This document shows positions 23,601 to 31,305 of a stretch of 64,000 nt of DNA, in pieces. This DNA comes from CAIZGX01 sp046048875 (GTDB lineage: Bacteria; Bacteroidota; Bacteroidia; Flavobacteriales_D; Sanyastnellaceae). Where the stretch lies: NCBI GenBank assembly GCA_046048875.1, contig JBJOFG010000012.1, positions 26,468-90,467 on the forward strand, read 5' to 3'. The translations under genes were made by a program, and so were the position numbers. The number at the start of each line of letters is the position of its first letter. Positions within the stretch are counted from its first letter, which is position 1. Under the pieces are notes generated by a model. It searched no databases and was not told the origin of the DNA. It saw nothing but the letters and a program-made list of their open reading frames with translations.

Positions 23601-24815
23601 ATGAACATTCACGAATACCAAGGAAAAAGTATCCTTCAACAATTTGGCGTAACTGTGCAACGCGGTTATGTAGCCTCTACTCCAGAAGAAGCAACTGCTG
23701 TTGCTGAAAAATTGCAAGCTGAAACTGGAACCGGTTGGTTCGTGGTGAAGGCACAGATTCACGCAGGTGGACGCGGAAAAGGAGAAGTTACTGAAACAGG
23801 ATCTCGCGGTGTTGTTTTAGCAAAAGGCCTTGGCGAAGTTGCTGAAAAAGCAAAAGGAATCTTAGGCGGACATTTGGTTACCCTTCAAACCAAAGCTGAA
23901 GGTAAATTGGTTCAAAAGGTATACGTTGCTGAAGACGTATATGCTCCGGGTGCTTCAGAGCCTCGTGAATTTTACATGAGCATTTTATTGGACCGCGCTG
24001 CGGGAAGAAACGTTATCGTTTATTCTCCAGACGGCGGAATGAATATTGAAGAAGTTGCTGAAAAAACGCCAGAGCGTATTTTCAAAGAAGTGGTAGATCC
24101 TATGACTGGAGTGACTGATTTCCAAGGAAGAAACATCGCTTTCAACTTAGGATTATCAGGTGGTGCTTTCAAGGAAATGATTGCCTTCACGAAAAAATTA
24201 TATAACGCATACGTAGGTTGCGATGCATCTATGTTCGAAATTAATCCTGTTCTAAAAACTTCTGACGACCGCATTCTTGCTGTTGACGCGAAGGTTACTT
24301 TAGATGGAAACGGATTGGTTCGTCACCCAGACTACGCAGCTATGCGCGACACTACTGAAGAAGATCCGATTGAAGTTGAAGCTGGAGAAGCTGGCTTGAA
24401 CTACGTGAAGTTGGAAGGAAACGTAGGTTGTATGGTGAACGGTGCTGGTCTTGCAATGGCAACGATGGATATCATTAAGTTAAGCGGTGGAGACCCTGCA
24501 AACTTCCTTGATGTTGGAGGTACTGCAGACGCAAAGCGCGTTGAAACTGCATTCAGAATGATCCTTCGCGATTCAACTGTAAAGGCAATCTTAGTAAATA
24601 TTTTCGGTGGAATTGTGCGCTGCGATCGCGTGGCACAGGGTATTGTAGATGCTTACAAAAACATCGGAGACATTCAAGTTCCAATCATTGTTCGTCTTCA
24701 AGGAACCAACGCTGAAGAAGCAAAGAAGTTAATTGACGAATCTGGATTAGCAGTTCACTCTGCAATTACGCTTCAAGAAGCTGCAGACTTAGTGAAAAAA
24801 GTATTGTCAGCATAA
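23601..24815 (+). CDS. sucC: Succinyl-CoA synthetase beta subunit (ADP-forming type)
   Basis: The 404-residue TCA-cycle enzyme makes succinate and ATP/GTP from succinyl-CoA together with SucD. The N-terminal ATP-grasp domain begins MNIHEYQGKSILQQFGV and contains AQIHAGGRGKGE. The C-terminal CoA-ligase domain has NGAGLAMATMDIIKLSGG, FLDVGG and NIFGGIVRCDRVAQGI, all canonical. sucD is not adjacent; the next gene, 6 bp on, encodes an agmatinase-family enzyme. Confidence 0.97.
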   Translation: MNIHEYQGKSILQQFGVTVQRGYVASTPEEATAVAEKLQAETGTGWFVVKAQIHAGGRGKGEVTETGSRGVVLAKGLGEVAEKAKGILGGHLVTLQTKAEGKLVQKVYVAEDVYAPGASEPREFYMSILLDRAAGRNVIVYSPDGGMNIEEVAEKTPERIFKEVVDPMTGVTDFQGRNIAFNLGLSGGAFKEMIAFTKKLYNAYVGCDASMFEINPVLKTSDDRILAVDAKVTLDGNGLVRHPDYAAMRDTTEEDPIEVEAGEAGLNYVKLEGNVGCMVNGAGLAMATMDIIKLSGGDPANFLDVGGTADAKRVETAFRMILRDSTVKAILVNIFGGIVRCDRVAQGIVDAYKNIGDIQVPIIVRLQGTNAEEAKKLIDESGLAVHSAITLQEAADLVKKVLSA

Positions 24816-24821
24816 TTCAAC

Positions 24822-25862
24822 ATGTCAAGCAAAGAAGAAAAAATTAATTCCTTCAACCCCAACAGTGCGGGTGTGGCGGATAGTCAAATGTTTGGATTAC
24901 CATTCACCATTGACGAAAGTGATATTGTTCTTCTTCCTGTCCCATGGGAAGTTACTGTAAGCTACGGCGGAGGGGCTTCTGAAGGTCCTGAACATATTTT
25001 TGAATCGAGTCTTCAAGTCGATCTTCATCATCCTGAATTTCCTGAATTGTGGAAGAAGGGCATTGCTATGCTCGAGCAGAACGGTGCACTTCACTCAAGA
25101 AGTAATTCATTGAAAGAAAAAGCGGAAGAAATAATTTCTGCTTGGGAAGAGGGTGAAAACATCGAAGAAGACGATGAGCTTCAAGATTTGTTACAAGAGA
25201 TTAACGACGGCTGTGCCGATATGGTTCAGTATGTTGCTGATCAAACCAAGAAGTGGTTAGATGCTGGAAAAACCGTTGGATTGATTGGCGGTGATCACAG
25301 CACGCCGCTTGGATATCTTCAAACGCTTTCTGATCGTTACGAAAACTTTGGAATACTGCATATTGATGCGCACATGGATTTACGCGAGGCCTATGAAGGT
25401 TTCAAATATTCGCATGCATCTATCATGTACAACGCGCTTGAACTTCCACAAATAACCAAATTGGTTCAAGTGGGCATTCGCGATTTCTGTAAGGAAGAAA
25501 ACGACCGTGTGGTAAATTCAAACGGAAGAATTGTCGTTCATACCGATGCAGAGATTCAGCGTGCAGCCTTTGAAGGTGAATTGTGGAAAGAGCGCTGTAA
25601 TACCATTATCGACGCCCTTCCGAATGATGTGTATATCAGCTTCGACATTGACGGTTTAGACCCAACCCTTTGCCCAAATACAGGTACTCCGGTTCCTGGC
25701 GGACTTTCATTCCAGCAAGCCTTGTATTTATTAAGTCAATTGAAAGCCAAGAAGAACATCATTGGTTTCGACTTAGTGGAAGTTGCTCCGGGCGAAGACG
25801 ATTGGAACGGCAATGTTGGCGCGCGATTGCTTTACCACATGTGTGGAGTTGCGGCTCATTAG
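24822..25862 (+). CDS. Agmatinase/arginase-family ureohydrolase
   Basis: The 346-residue protein has all dimanganese ligand motifs of the ureohydrolases: GGDHS, DAHMD and SFDIDGLDP. The family hydrolyses guanidino compounds (agmatine, arginine, formiminoglutamate). The N-terminal PVPWEVTVSYGGGASEGPEHI and an acidic insert near residues 95-130 match the Bacteroidota agmatinase group linked to the SpeA polyamine route; substrate remains inferred. It follows sucC by 6 bp and so is probably cotranscribed. Its stop overlaps the end of the convergent radical SAM gene by 4 bp. Confidence 0.9.
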   Translation: MSSKEEKINSFNPNSAGVADSQMFGLPFTIDESDIVLLPVPWEVTVSYGGGASEGPEHIFESSLQVDLHHPEFPELWKKGIAMLEQNGALHSRSNSLKEKAEEIISAWEEGENIEEDDELQDLLQEINDGCADMVQYVADQTKKWLDAGKTVGLIGGDHSTPLGYLQTLSDRYENFGILHIDAHMDLREAYEGFKYSHASIMYNALELPQITKLVQVGIRDFCKEENDRVVNSNGRIVVHTDAEIQRAAFEGELWKERCNTIIDALPNDVYISFDIDGLDPTLCPNTGTPVPGGLSFQQALYLLSQLKAKKNIIGFDLVEVAPGEDDWNGNVGARLLYHMCGVAAH

Positions 25863-27169
25863 GCTTTTCTCAACTTATTATACTCCACTTGAATTTCTTG
25901 CGGCGGATTGAAGTATCCGTAAGCCAAATGCGGAAACTCTTCTCTGATTTTTTCCAACACGTTGCGAATACCGAGACCTTCTGGCAATTCCGTTACGCCA
26001 ATTTTCCCTAAATACCAATCTGGATCAATGTTGAAATTACGCCATTGAATCATGCTGATATCTGTATGCTTAATGAAATTTCGCAACGCTTCGTATTCTT
26101 CCGGATGATCGGTCATTCCTGGGAAAGTGAAGTAGTTGATACTTGCCCATCCGCCGTATTGACGAACAATACGCGCCGATTCAACAATGTCTTCGAACTT
26201 GTAATTGTTTGGCAAGTAATAGGCTTCGTAAATGTTTTTACGAAGCGAATTCGTGCTGACACGAATGCTGTCTAACCCTACCTTCATTAATTCTTCCACC
26301 GCCTTGGGCTTGCTGCCGTTGGTATTCAGGTTAATGATGCCACGCTTGGTGTGCTTGCGCAATTCAATAATTACATCGCGAATGGTTTGCCAAACCAACA
26401 ATGGTTCGCCTTCACAACCTTGACCAAAGCTCACAATCGGACGTTCTGCATTTATCAAATGAGGAAGTGTATACTCAACAATTTCTGCAACGGTTGGAAT
26501 GAAATCCAAACGATCTTGCGGAGAAGTCAATTCATGTTCTTCGGGTTGAAATGAAATACACCCCAAGCAATTGCTGTTACACGCCGGACTTACAGGAATG
26601 GGCGCTTCCCAACGTCCCATGAAAAAGTTACGTGCAGCAGGACAACAGTATTTCAAACTACAGTTGTTTCCTAAATGCTGAACCAACCTGTTGTTCGGAT
26701 GATCTTCTAAGCGCTTGCGGGTTACTTCCCAAATATGTTCTCTATCGAAATTCTCTAAATCTTGACGCTCATCTGCATCTATGCGAACAGCTGTAGTATA
26801 AAATTTCCCATCATACCAACCCACTGCTGTGTAGGCATACAAAGGAAGTGTTGGCGCATCTTGTTCATCGGTTCCGAACGCTGCTGAATACAACTGTGTG
26901 TAAGCTGGAGCATTCAAACTTGCTACAGCTTGAACGTCTTCGTGACATTCCATCTCTCCTGTTTCAACGCTTAAACCGTAAGGTCTTCTGCCTGGCAAGG
27001 TGAACAAATCACTTCCGAATGGAAGTTCAATAAAATCCTCAGGAGTGAGCGGATAGACGTTATAGCCCGATCTTCCCACCACTTCATAATTCGTGTCTTC
27101 AAAAATGTTTCCTTCAGCATCGGCGTATACCATGAACGGAACTTCCTTCGGATGAATTGATTTTTTCAT
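25859..27169 (-). CDS. Radical SAM protein of unknown function
   Basis: The ~436-residue protein carries a [4Fe-4S] cluster motif C-x3-C-x2-C in SPACNSNCLGCISFQ near its middle, followed by elements of a SAM-binding TIM barrel (VSFGQGCEGEPLLVW, INLNTNGSKPKAVEELMKVGLDSIRVS, YYLPNNYKFEDIVES). The ~180-residue N-terminal part before the cluster is unusual and contains extra cysteines (CSLKYCCPAARNFF). The start at 27169 is chosen because TACTTTTG lies 4 nt upstream; the in-frame ATG at 27208 would overlap the divergent MBL gene. Reaction unknown; peptide- or RNA-modifying roles are both possible. Confidence 0.85.
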   Translation of the reverse strand: MKKSIHPKEVPFMVYADAEGNIFEDTNYEVVGRSGYNVYPLTPEDFIELPFGSDLFTLPGRRPYGLSVETGEMECHEDVQAVASLNAPAYTQLYSAAFGTDEQDAPTLPLYAYTAVGWYDGKFYTTAVRIDADERQDLENFDREHIWEVTRKRLEDHPNNRLVQHLGNNCSLKYCCPAARNFFMGRWEAPIPVSPACNSNCLGCISFQPEEHELTSPQDRLDFIPTVAEIVEYTLPHLINAERPIVSFGQGCEGEPLLVWQTIRDVIIELRKHTKRGIINLNTNGSKPKAVEELMKVGLDSIRVSTNSLRKNIYEAYYLPNNYKFEDIVESARIVRQYGGWASINYFTFPGMTDHPEEYEALRNFIKHTDISMIQWRNFNIDPDWYLGKIGVTELPEGLGIRNVLEKIREEFPHLAYGYFNPPQEIQVEYNKLRKA

Positions 27170-27173
27170 GTTG

Positions 27174-27181
27174 CAAAAGTA
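27174..27181 (-). promoter_or_regulatory. -7 box TACTTTTG of the radical SAM gene
   Basis: Exact TAnnTTTG, 4 nt before the ATG at 27169. Only 5 bp separate it from the oppositely directed box of the MBL gene. Confidence 0.6.
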
Positions 27182-27186
27182 CATTC

Positions 27187-27194
27187 TATCTTCG
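27187..27194 (+). promoter_or_regulatory. -7 box TATCTTCG of the MBL-fold gene
   Basis: TAnnTTcG variant, 6 nt before the ATG at 27201. Confidence 0.5.
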
Positions 27195-27200
27195 TGAAAT

Positions 27201-27965
27201 ATGCGCATAACATTTTTAGGAACTGGAACCAGTCAAGGCGTGCCCCTCATCTCGTGCAAATGTGCTGTTTGCAATTCTTCCGATGAGCGTGACAAACGCC
27301 TGAGAAGCTCTATTTCATTGAGCATTGGAGATCTTTACATTGTTATTGATTCTGGCCCAGACTTCCGTCAACAAATGCTTCGCGACGGCGCAACACACCT
27401 CGATGCGATTGTTTTCACACATGAACACAAGGATCACATTGCTGGACTCGACGATGTTCGTGCGTTTAATTTCACCATGGGAGAACCTATGAACGTGTAT
27501 TGCACCGAACAAGTTGAAAACGCTTTGCGCAGAGAATTTCACTATGCTTTTTCAGAAAAGAAATATCCAGGTGTTCCTGAAATTATTTTGAATCGAATTG
27601 AAAACGCACCGTTCAAAATCAAAGGTGTTGAATTCAAACCCATTGAAGTGCTTCATTTCAAAATGAAAGTCTTTGGCTACCGCATCGGTAATTTCACCTA
27701 CATCACCGATGCTAATTACATTGCTGAAGAAGAAATTCAAAAAATTATTGGAAGTGAAATTTTGGTTTTGAATGCCCTTCGCAGAGAAGCCCATCCCTCC
27801 CACTTCACCTTCGAAGAAGCATTAGCTCTCATTGAACGCGCACAGCCGAAAAAAGCTTATCTCACGCACATCAGTCACCAATTGGGCAAGCATGAAGAGG
27901 TTACCCATGAACTTCCTGAAAATGTGCATTTGGCTTATGACGGATTAACGTTTGAATTGAATTAA
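27201..27965 (+). CDS. MBL-fold metallohydrolase, PhnP-like
   Basis: The 254-residue metallo-beta-lactamase-fold enzyme has the di-metal motif HEHKDHIAGLDD and further ligands in IDSGPDFR, ITDANYI and LTHISHQ. The N-terminal GTGTSQGVP and a cysteine pair CKCAVC match the PhnP/cyclic-phosphodiesterase-like branch. Phosphodiesterase activity on a nucleotide or phosphonate is likely, but the substrate is unknown, and no phn genes are present. It shares a very short divergent promoter region with the radical SAM gene. Confidence 0.88.
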   Translation: MRITFLGTGTSQGVPLISCKCAVCNSSDERDKRLRSSISLSIGDLYIVIDSGPDFRQQMLRDGATHLDAIVFTHEHKDHIAGLDDVRAFNFTMGEPMNVYCTEQVENALRREFHYAFSEKKYPGVPEIILNRIENAPFKIKGVEFKPIEVLHFKMKVFGYRIGNFTYITDANYIAEEEIQKIIGSEILVLNALRREAHPSHFTFEEALALIERAQPKKAYLTHISHQLGKHEEVTHELPENVHLAYDGLTFELN

Positions 27966-27972
27966 TCTCAGT

Positions 27973-27980
27973 TACTTTTG
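27973..27980 (+). promoter_or_regulatory. -7 box TACTTTTG of the DUF4920 gene
   Basis: Exact TAnnTTTG, 15 nt before the ATG at 27996. It rules against a TTG start at 27978. Confidence 0.6.
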
Positions 27981-27995
27981 TATCAAACATTCAAT

Positions 27996-28517
27996 ATGAA
28001 AAAATTAGCTTTCTTCTTCATCGCCATCAGCCTTTTCACATTCACCGCTGATGCTCAAAAATCGACAAAAGGAAAAATCAATTCATACGGCGAAGCGTTC
28101 GTTGCTGAAAATGTCATATCGCTTTCAGAGCTTCAGGAAAAAATGAAAACTGAAACGCGCTTCGCGTGTGTGTTCGAAGGAAGTATTGTTCAAACTTGTC
28201 AAAAGGCTGGATGTTGGATGGAAGTTGCAATGCCTGTTGGCGATGGCATGACCGTCTTCATGAAAGACCACGCTTTTGCTGTTCCATTGGAGAAGTGTGA
28301 AGGAAAGAAAACCTACGTCAAGGGCGAAGCTTATTACAAAGAATTAACGGTTGCTTATTTACAGCACTTAGCAGAAGACGCAGGTAAATCGAAAGAAGAA
28401 ATTGCGAAGATCACAGAGCCTCAAAAACAATTGGTATTCAGCGCAAGCGGCGTGCAGATTGTTGAAGGTGGAAAAGGCGGAAAGAAAACGAAGAAAGGCG
28501 AAAACTGCGCACATTGA
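27996..28517 (+). CDS. DUF4920 family periplasmic protein
   Basis: The 173-residue protein has a signal peptide (MKKLAFFFIAISLFTFTADAQ) and the conserved core FEGSIVQTCQKAGCWMEV followed by FMKDHAFAVP, diagnostic of DUF4920. The two cysteines of C-x4-C and later CEGKKTYVKG may bind a metal. The Lys/Gly-rich C-terminus ends GENCAH. Function unknown. The M16 protease gene starts within its stop codon, so both are translated from one message. Confidence 0.88.
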   Translation: MKKLAFFFIAISLFTFTADAQKSTKGKINSYGEAFVAENVISLSELQEKMKTETRFACVFEGSIVQTCQKAGCWMEVAMPVGDGMTVFMKDHAFAVPLEKCEGKKTYVKGEAYYKELTVAYLQHLAEDAGKSKEEIAKITEPQKQLVFSASGVQIVEGGKGGKKTKKGENCAH

Positions 28518-29758
28518 GCTTACTTCCGAACCCAATCGTATTTACCTTATCAAACGGCATTCGTGTGGTTCACCAACCCATGGATCGCGACGTGGCGCAT
28601 TGCGGATTGCTAATAGCAGCGGGCAGTCGTGACGAAGAAGAGAACGAACACGGTCTAGCACATTTCCTTGAACATTGTTTTTTCAAAGGGACCAAGACAC
28701 GCAAGAACCATCACATTCTTTCGAGGCTCGATGCCGTAGGTGGAGAACTCAATGCCTTCACGGCGAAAGAAGAAACGTGGATTCATGCTTCAATGCTGAA
28801 GGAGCACTACGAACGTGCAATCGAACTTATTGCCGACATTACCTTTCATCCCTCCTTTCCTGCTGAGGAAATTGAAAAAGAAAAGGAAGTCATTATTGAT
28901 GAATTGAACAGTTATTTCGACAGTCCGAGTGAAATGATCTTCGAAGAATTCGATCAGCAACTGTTCGGAAATCACGCGGTTGGACGAAGTATTCTCGGGA
29001 CAAAAGAAAGTATCAGTCGCGTGAAGCGATCCGACTTAGAACGCTTTCGCAAACGAAATCTAACGGCAGAACAACTTGTATTTTCTTCAGCCGGAAATAT
29101 TCCCGTTGAGAAATTACAAGCGATGCTCGAGAAGCATTTGGGTTCCGAAAAACTCGCTTCTTTCACTCAAAAAAGATCGAAGCCCACTTTAAAATCGGGC
29201 AAGAAAATTTATGTTGAAAAGGACATTCACCAAGTGAATTTTCTTATCGGAGGAAAGGCCTACGCTTATCCGCATAAACTTCGTCCTGCCCTCACCTTAC
29301 TTACCAACGTGCTCGGTGGCCCTGCGCTGAATAACAAGTTGAGTATGGTGATTCGTGAAAAGTATGGACTTGCCTATCATGTGGAATGCACCTACGCTCC
29401 ATTTACAGATTGTGGCATTTTCAGTTTGTATTTAGGAACCGATAAAGAGAATTTAAAAAAGGCTACCGATCTTGCTGAAAAGACACTCGGCTTTTACAAG
29501 GAAAATACAATGACCAGTCGCCAATTGCAGGAAGCCAAAAAGCAAATCATTGGTCAGATGGCGTTAGCGCAAGACAGCGGAAGCGCGTTGATGTTCAATT
29601 TGGGAAAGAGCTTGTATTTATTCAACCGCATAGACACCATGCAAGAGGTGTTTCATCGATTAGAAGAAATCACAGCAGAGCAAATTCAACAAGCCGCAAA
29701 CGACACCTTTCATTTCGAAAAAATGAATGTGTTGGCCTACATCCCTAAGAAAAATTAA
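28514..29758 (+). CDS. M16-family zinc protease (processing-peptidase-like)
   Basis: The 414-residue metalloprotease has the inverted zinc motif HFLEH and the downstream glutamate in EIEKEKEVIIDEL, so it should be active. The C-terminal half with GGPALNNKLSMVIREKYGLAY matches the second M16 domain. It lacks a signal peptide and is probably cytoplasmic or peripheral. The start is TTG at 28514, overlapping the TGA of the DUF4920 gene. It is preferred because the conserved N-terminal strand (FTLSNGIRVVH) precedes the first internal ATG. Confidence 0.92.
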   Translation: MSLLPNPIVFTLSNGIRVVHQPMDRDVAHCGLLIAAGSRDEEENEHGLAHFLEHCFFKGTKTRKNHHILSRLDAVGGELNAFTAKEETWIHASMLKEHYERAIELIADITFHPSFPAEEIEKEKEVIIDELNSYFDSPSEMIFEEFDQQLFGNHAVGRSILGTKESISRVKRSDLERFRKRNLTAEQLVFSSAGNIPVEKLQAMLEKHLGSEKLASFTQKRSKPTLKSGKKIYVEKDIHQVNFLIGGKAYAYPHKLRPALTLLTNVLGGPALNNKLSMVIREKYGLAYHVECTYAPFTDCGIFSLYLGTDKENLKKATDLAEKTLGFYKENTMTSRQLQEAKKQIIGQMALAQDSGSALMFNLGKSLYLFNRIDTMQEVFHRLEEITAEQIQQAANDTFHFEKMNVLAYIPKKN

Positions 29759-30171
29759 AACGGAGAGATTGAATGAATGTCGTTGTTTCGGCGTTCAATT
29801 TCGTTTTTCACTAAACACATACGTTGCGCAATAGCAGCCATATCTGGAAGTCCTTTTTCCAACAACCACATCAAAGATTCTTCGTGATTGTCTGCGGCTC
29901 TCGCCATTTTTTCGAGAACGTCGTACTTGTTCTTCTTCAACCATAGCAACGCATTTGGATTTCCTTCAGCGCCATTAATGAGCGCCATTAGATGAGGGAA
30001 ATTATTTTCCATTAACCATATGCGCGCTTCGTCTTGATTGTTCAGTGCGTGAACGAATACACCCAGCTCAGGATAACCGTTAGCCATGAGCCATTCGCGA
30101 ATAGCCACATTGCCTGAAATAGCTTCGCCCCAAGCGATAATGACTTTCGATGGATAACCTTCAGTATTCAT
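29755..30171 (-). CDS. Small helical tandem-repeat protein, 138 residues
   Basis: I do not recognise a named family. Four ~25-residue repeats are visible: REWLMANGYPELGVFVHALNN, RIWLMENNFPHLMALINGAEG, LWLKKNKYDVLEKMARAADN, MWLLEKGLPDMAAIAQRM. Each has an aromatic W-L-x(2)-N/K-x-Y/F/L-P core followed by a helix, suggesting a short alpha-solenoid for protein binding. There is no signal peptide. The 3' end overlaps the convergent M16 gene by 4 bp. TAACATTG (7/8 of the -7 box) lies 4 nt before the ATG. Confidence 0.75.
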   Translation of the reverse strand: MNTEGYPSKVIIAWGEAISGNVAIREWLMANGYPELGVFVHALNNQDEARIWLMENNFPHLMALINGAEGNPNALLWLKKNKYDVLEKMARAADNHEESLMWLLEKGLPDMAAIAQRMCLVKNEIERRNNDIHSISPF

Positions 30172-30225
30172 AGTGCAATGTTAAATAAGTTTCAGAATGA
30201 TTCGGATAAGTGATGAAAGAAAAAT

Positions 30226-30233
30226 TAGTTTTG
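30226..30233 (+). promoter_or_regulatory. -7 box TAGTTTTG of the DUF3078 gene
   Basis: Exact TAnnTTTG, 6 nt before the ATG at 30240. The alternative start at 30210 would be upstream of the transcript. Confidence 0.6.
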
Positions 30234-30239
30234 CTCTGT

Positions 30240-31253
30240 ATGCGAAAAATCATTGGTCTTCCTTTTCTATTGTTGGCATTTCCGGCATGGGCACAACCTG
30301 GCTTGAATCCGATTTCTCAAGAGGAGGGTGCCATGCGAAATTTAGCGCCAATTCAAGATACAGGGTGGTACTTCAAACTTTCTTCTAGCATAAATACAAC
30401 GCAGACTTATTTAAAGAATTGGGCAGCTGGAGGAAATAGTTCGTTCAACGTAACTGGTATTTTCAACTCTGTTGTGTTGTATCGAAAAGACAAACGCGCT
30501 TGGGACAATGCAGTGAACTTATCCTACGGAAGAAGCATTGTGGACTTCTCTATTCCTTCCATTAAAACAGAAGACCGATTTGATTTTTCAAGCAAATACG
30601 GTCAACAGGCTTCCAAAAATTGGTATTATTCTTTTTTGCTTTCTGTTCGAAGTCAGGTTGCACCAGGCTATACTACCCTTCCTTCAGGACTTCCAGACTA
30701 TAGCAAAGGAAAAGTCAGTGACTTGTTTTCTCCGGCCTATGCCGTAGGTGCATTGGGAATGGATTACAAGCCCAAGAAAGGCGTTTCAGCTTTCTTCGCA
30801 CCACTTACCTATCGAGCAACGTTTGTGATGAATGCTGACCTTGCTAATGCAGGTCAATTCGGTGTAACTCCAGCGGTGCGCGATGCGAATGGAAATATTC
30901 TTATTCCTGGCAAGCACAGACGTAATGAGATCGGAGGATACATTCGTCTGAATTATACAAACGTTATTTTAGAAAACGTCAACTGGACCAGTAAGCTTGA
31001 ATTGTTCTCGAATTACACAAAAAATCCAGAGAATGTCGATGTCAACTGGGAAAACAACTTCAATATGAAGGTGAACAAATACCTTTCTGTTACCATATCT
31101 GCTCAATTGATTTACGACGATGACATTCGAATTATTAAGTCGCCTGAACTAACGGACGAAAACGGAGTGTTTCATCCCGCAGACATTGGCCCAGGCTTGC
31201 AATTCAAAGAGCTAATGGCCATTGGATTCACTTATACCTTCAACACAAAATAA
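30240..31253 (+). CDS. DUF3078 outer-membrane beta-barrel protein
   Basis: The ~337-residue protein starts with a signal peptide (MRKIIGLPFLLLAFPAWAQ). The mature part is a string of amphipathic beta-strands with the family motif LKNWAAGGNSSFNVTG near its start and a terminal strand ending in FTYTFNTK, an aromatic-rich outer-membrane barrel end. DUF3078 proteins are widespread in Bacteroidota; no substrate is known. A strong bidirectional terminator follows. Confidence 0.88.
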   Translation: MRKIIGLPFLLLAFPAWAQPGLNPISQEEGAMRNLAPIQDTGWYFKLSSSINTTQTYLKNWAAGGNSSFNVTGIFNSVVLYRKDKRAWDNAVNLSYGRSIVDFSIPSIKTEDRFDFSSKYGQQASKNWYYSFLLSVRSQVAPGYTTLPSGLPDYSKGKVSDLFSPAYAVGALGMDYKPKKGVSAFFAPLTYRATFVMNADLANAGQFGVTPAVRDANGNILIPGKHRRNEIGGYIRLNYTNVILENVNWTSKLELFSNYTKNPENVDVNWENNFNMKVNKYLSVTISAQLIYDDDIRIIKSPELTDENGVFHPADIGPGLQFKELMAIGFTYTFNTK

Positions 31254-31263
31254 GGAATAAAAA

Positions 31264-31283
31264 AAAGGGACCAAAGTCCCTTT
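31264..31283. terminator. Bidirectional rho-independent terminator
   Basis: Stem AAAGGGAC/GTCCCTTT with loop CAAA, A-run on the left and T-run on the right. It lies between the convergent DUF3078 and OmpA/TPR genes. Confidence 0.88.
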
Positions 31284-31305
31284 TTCAATTTAATATATAT
31301 TCGAA

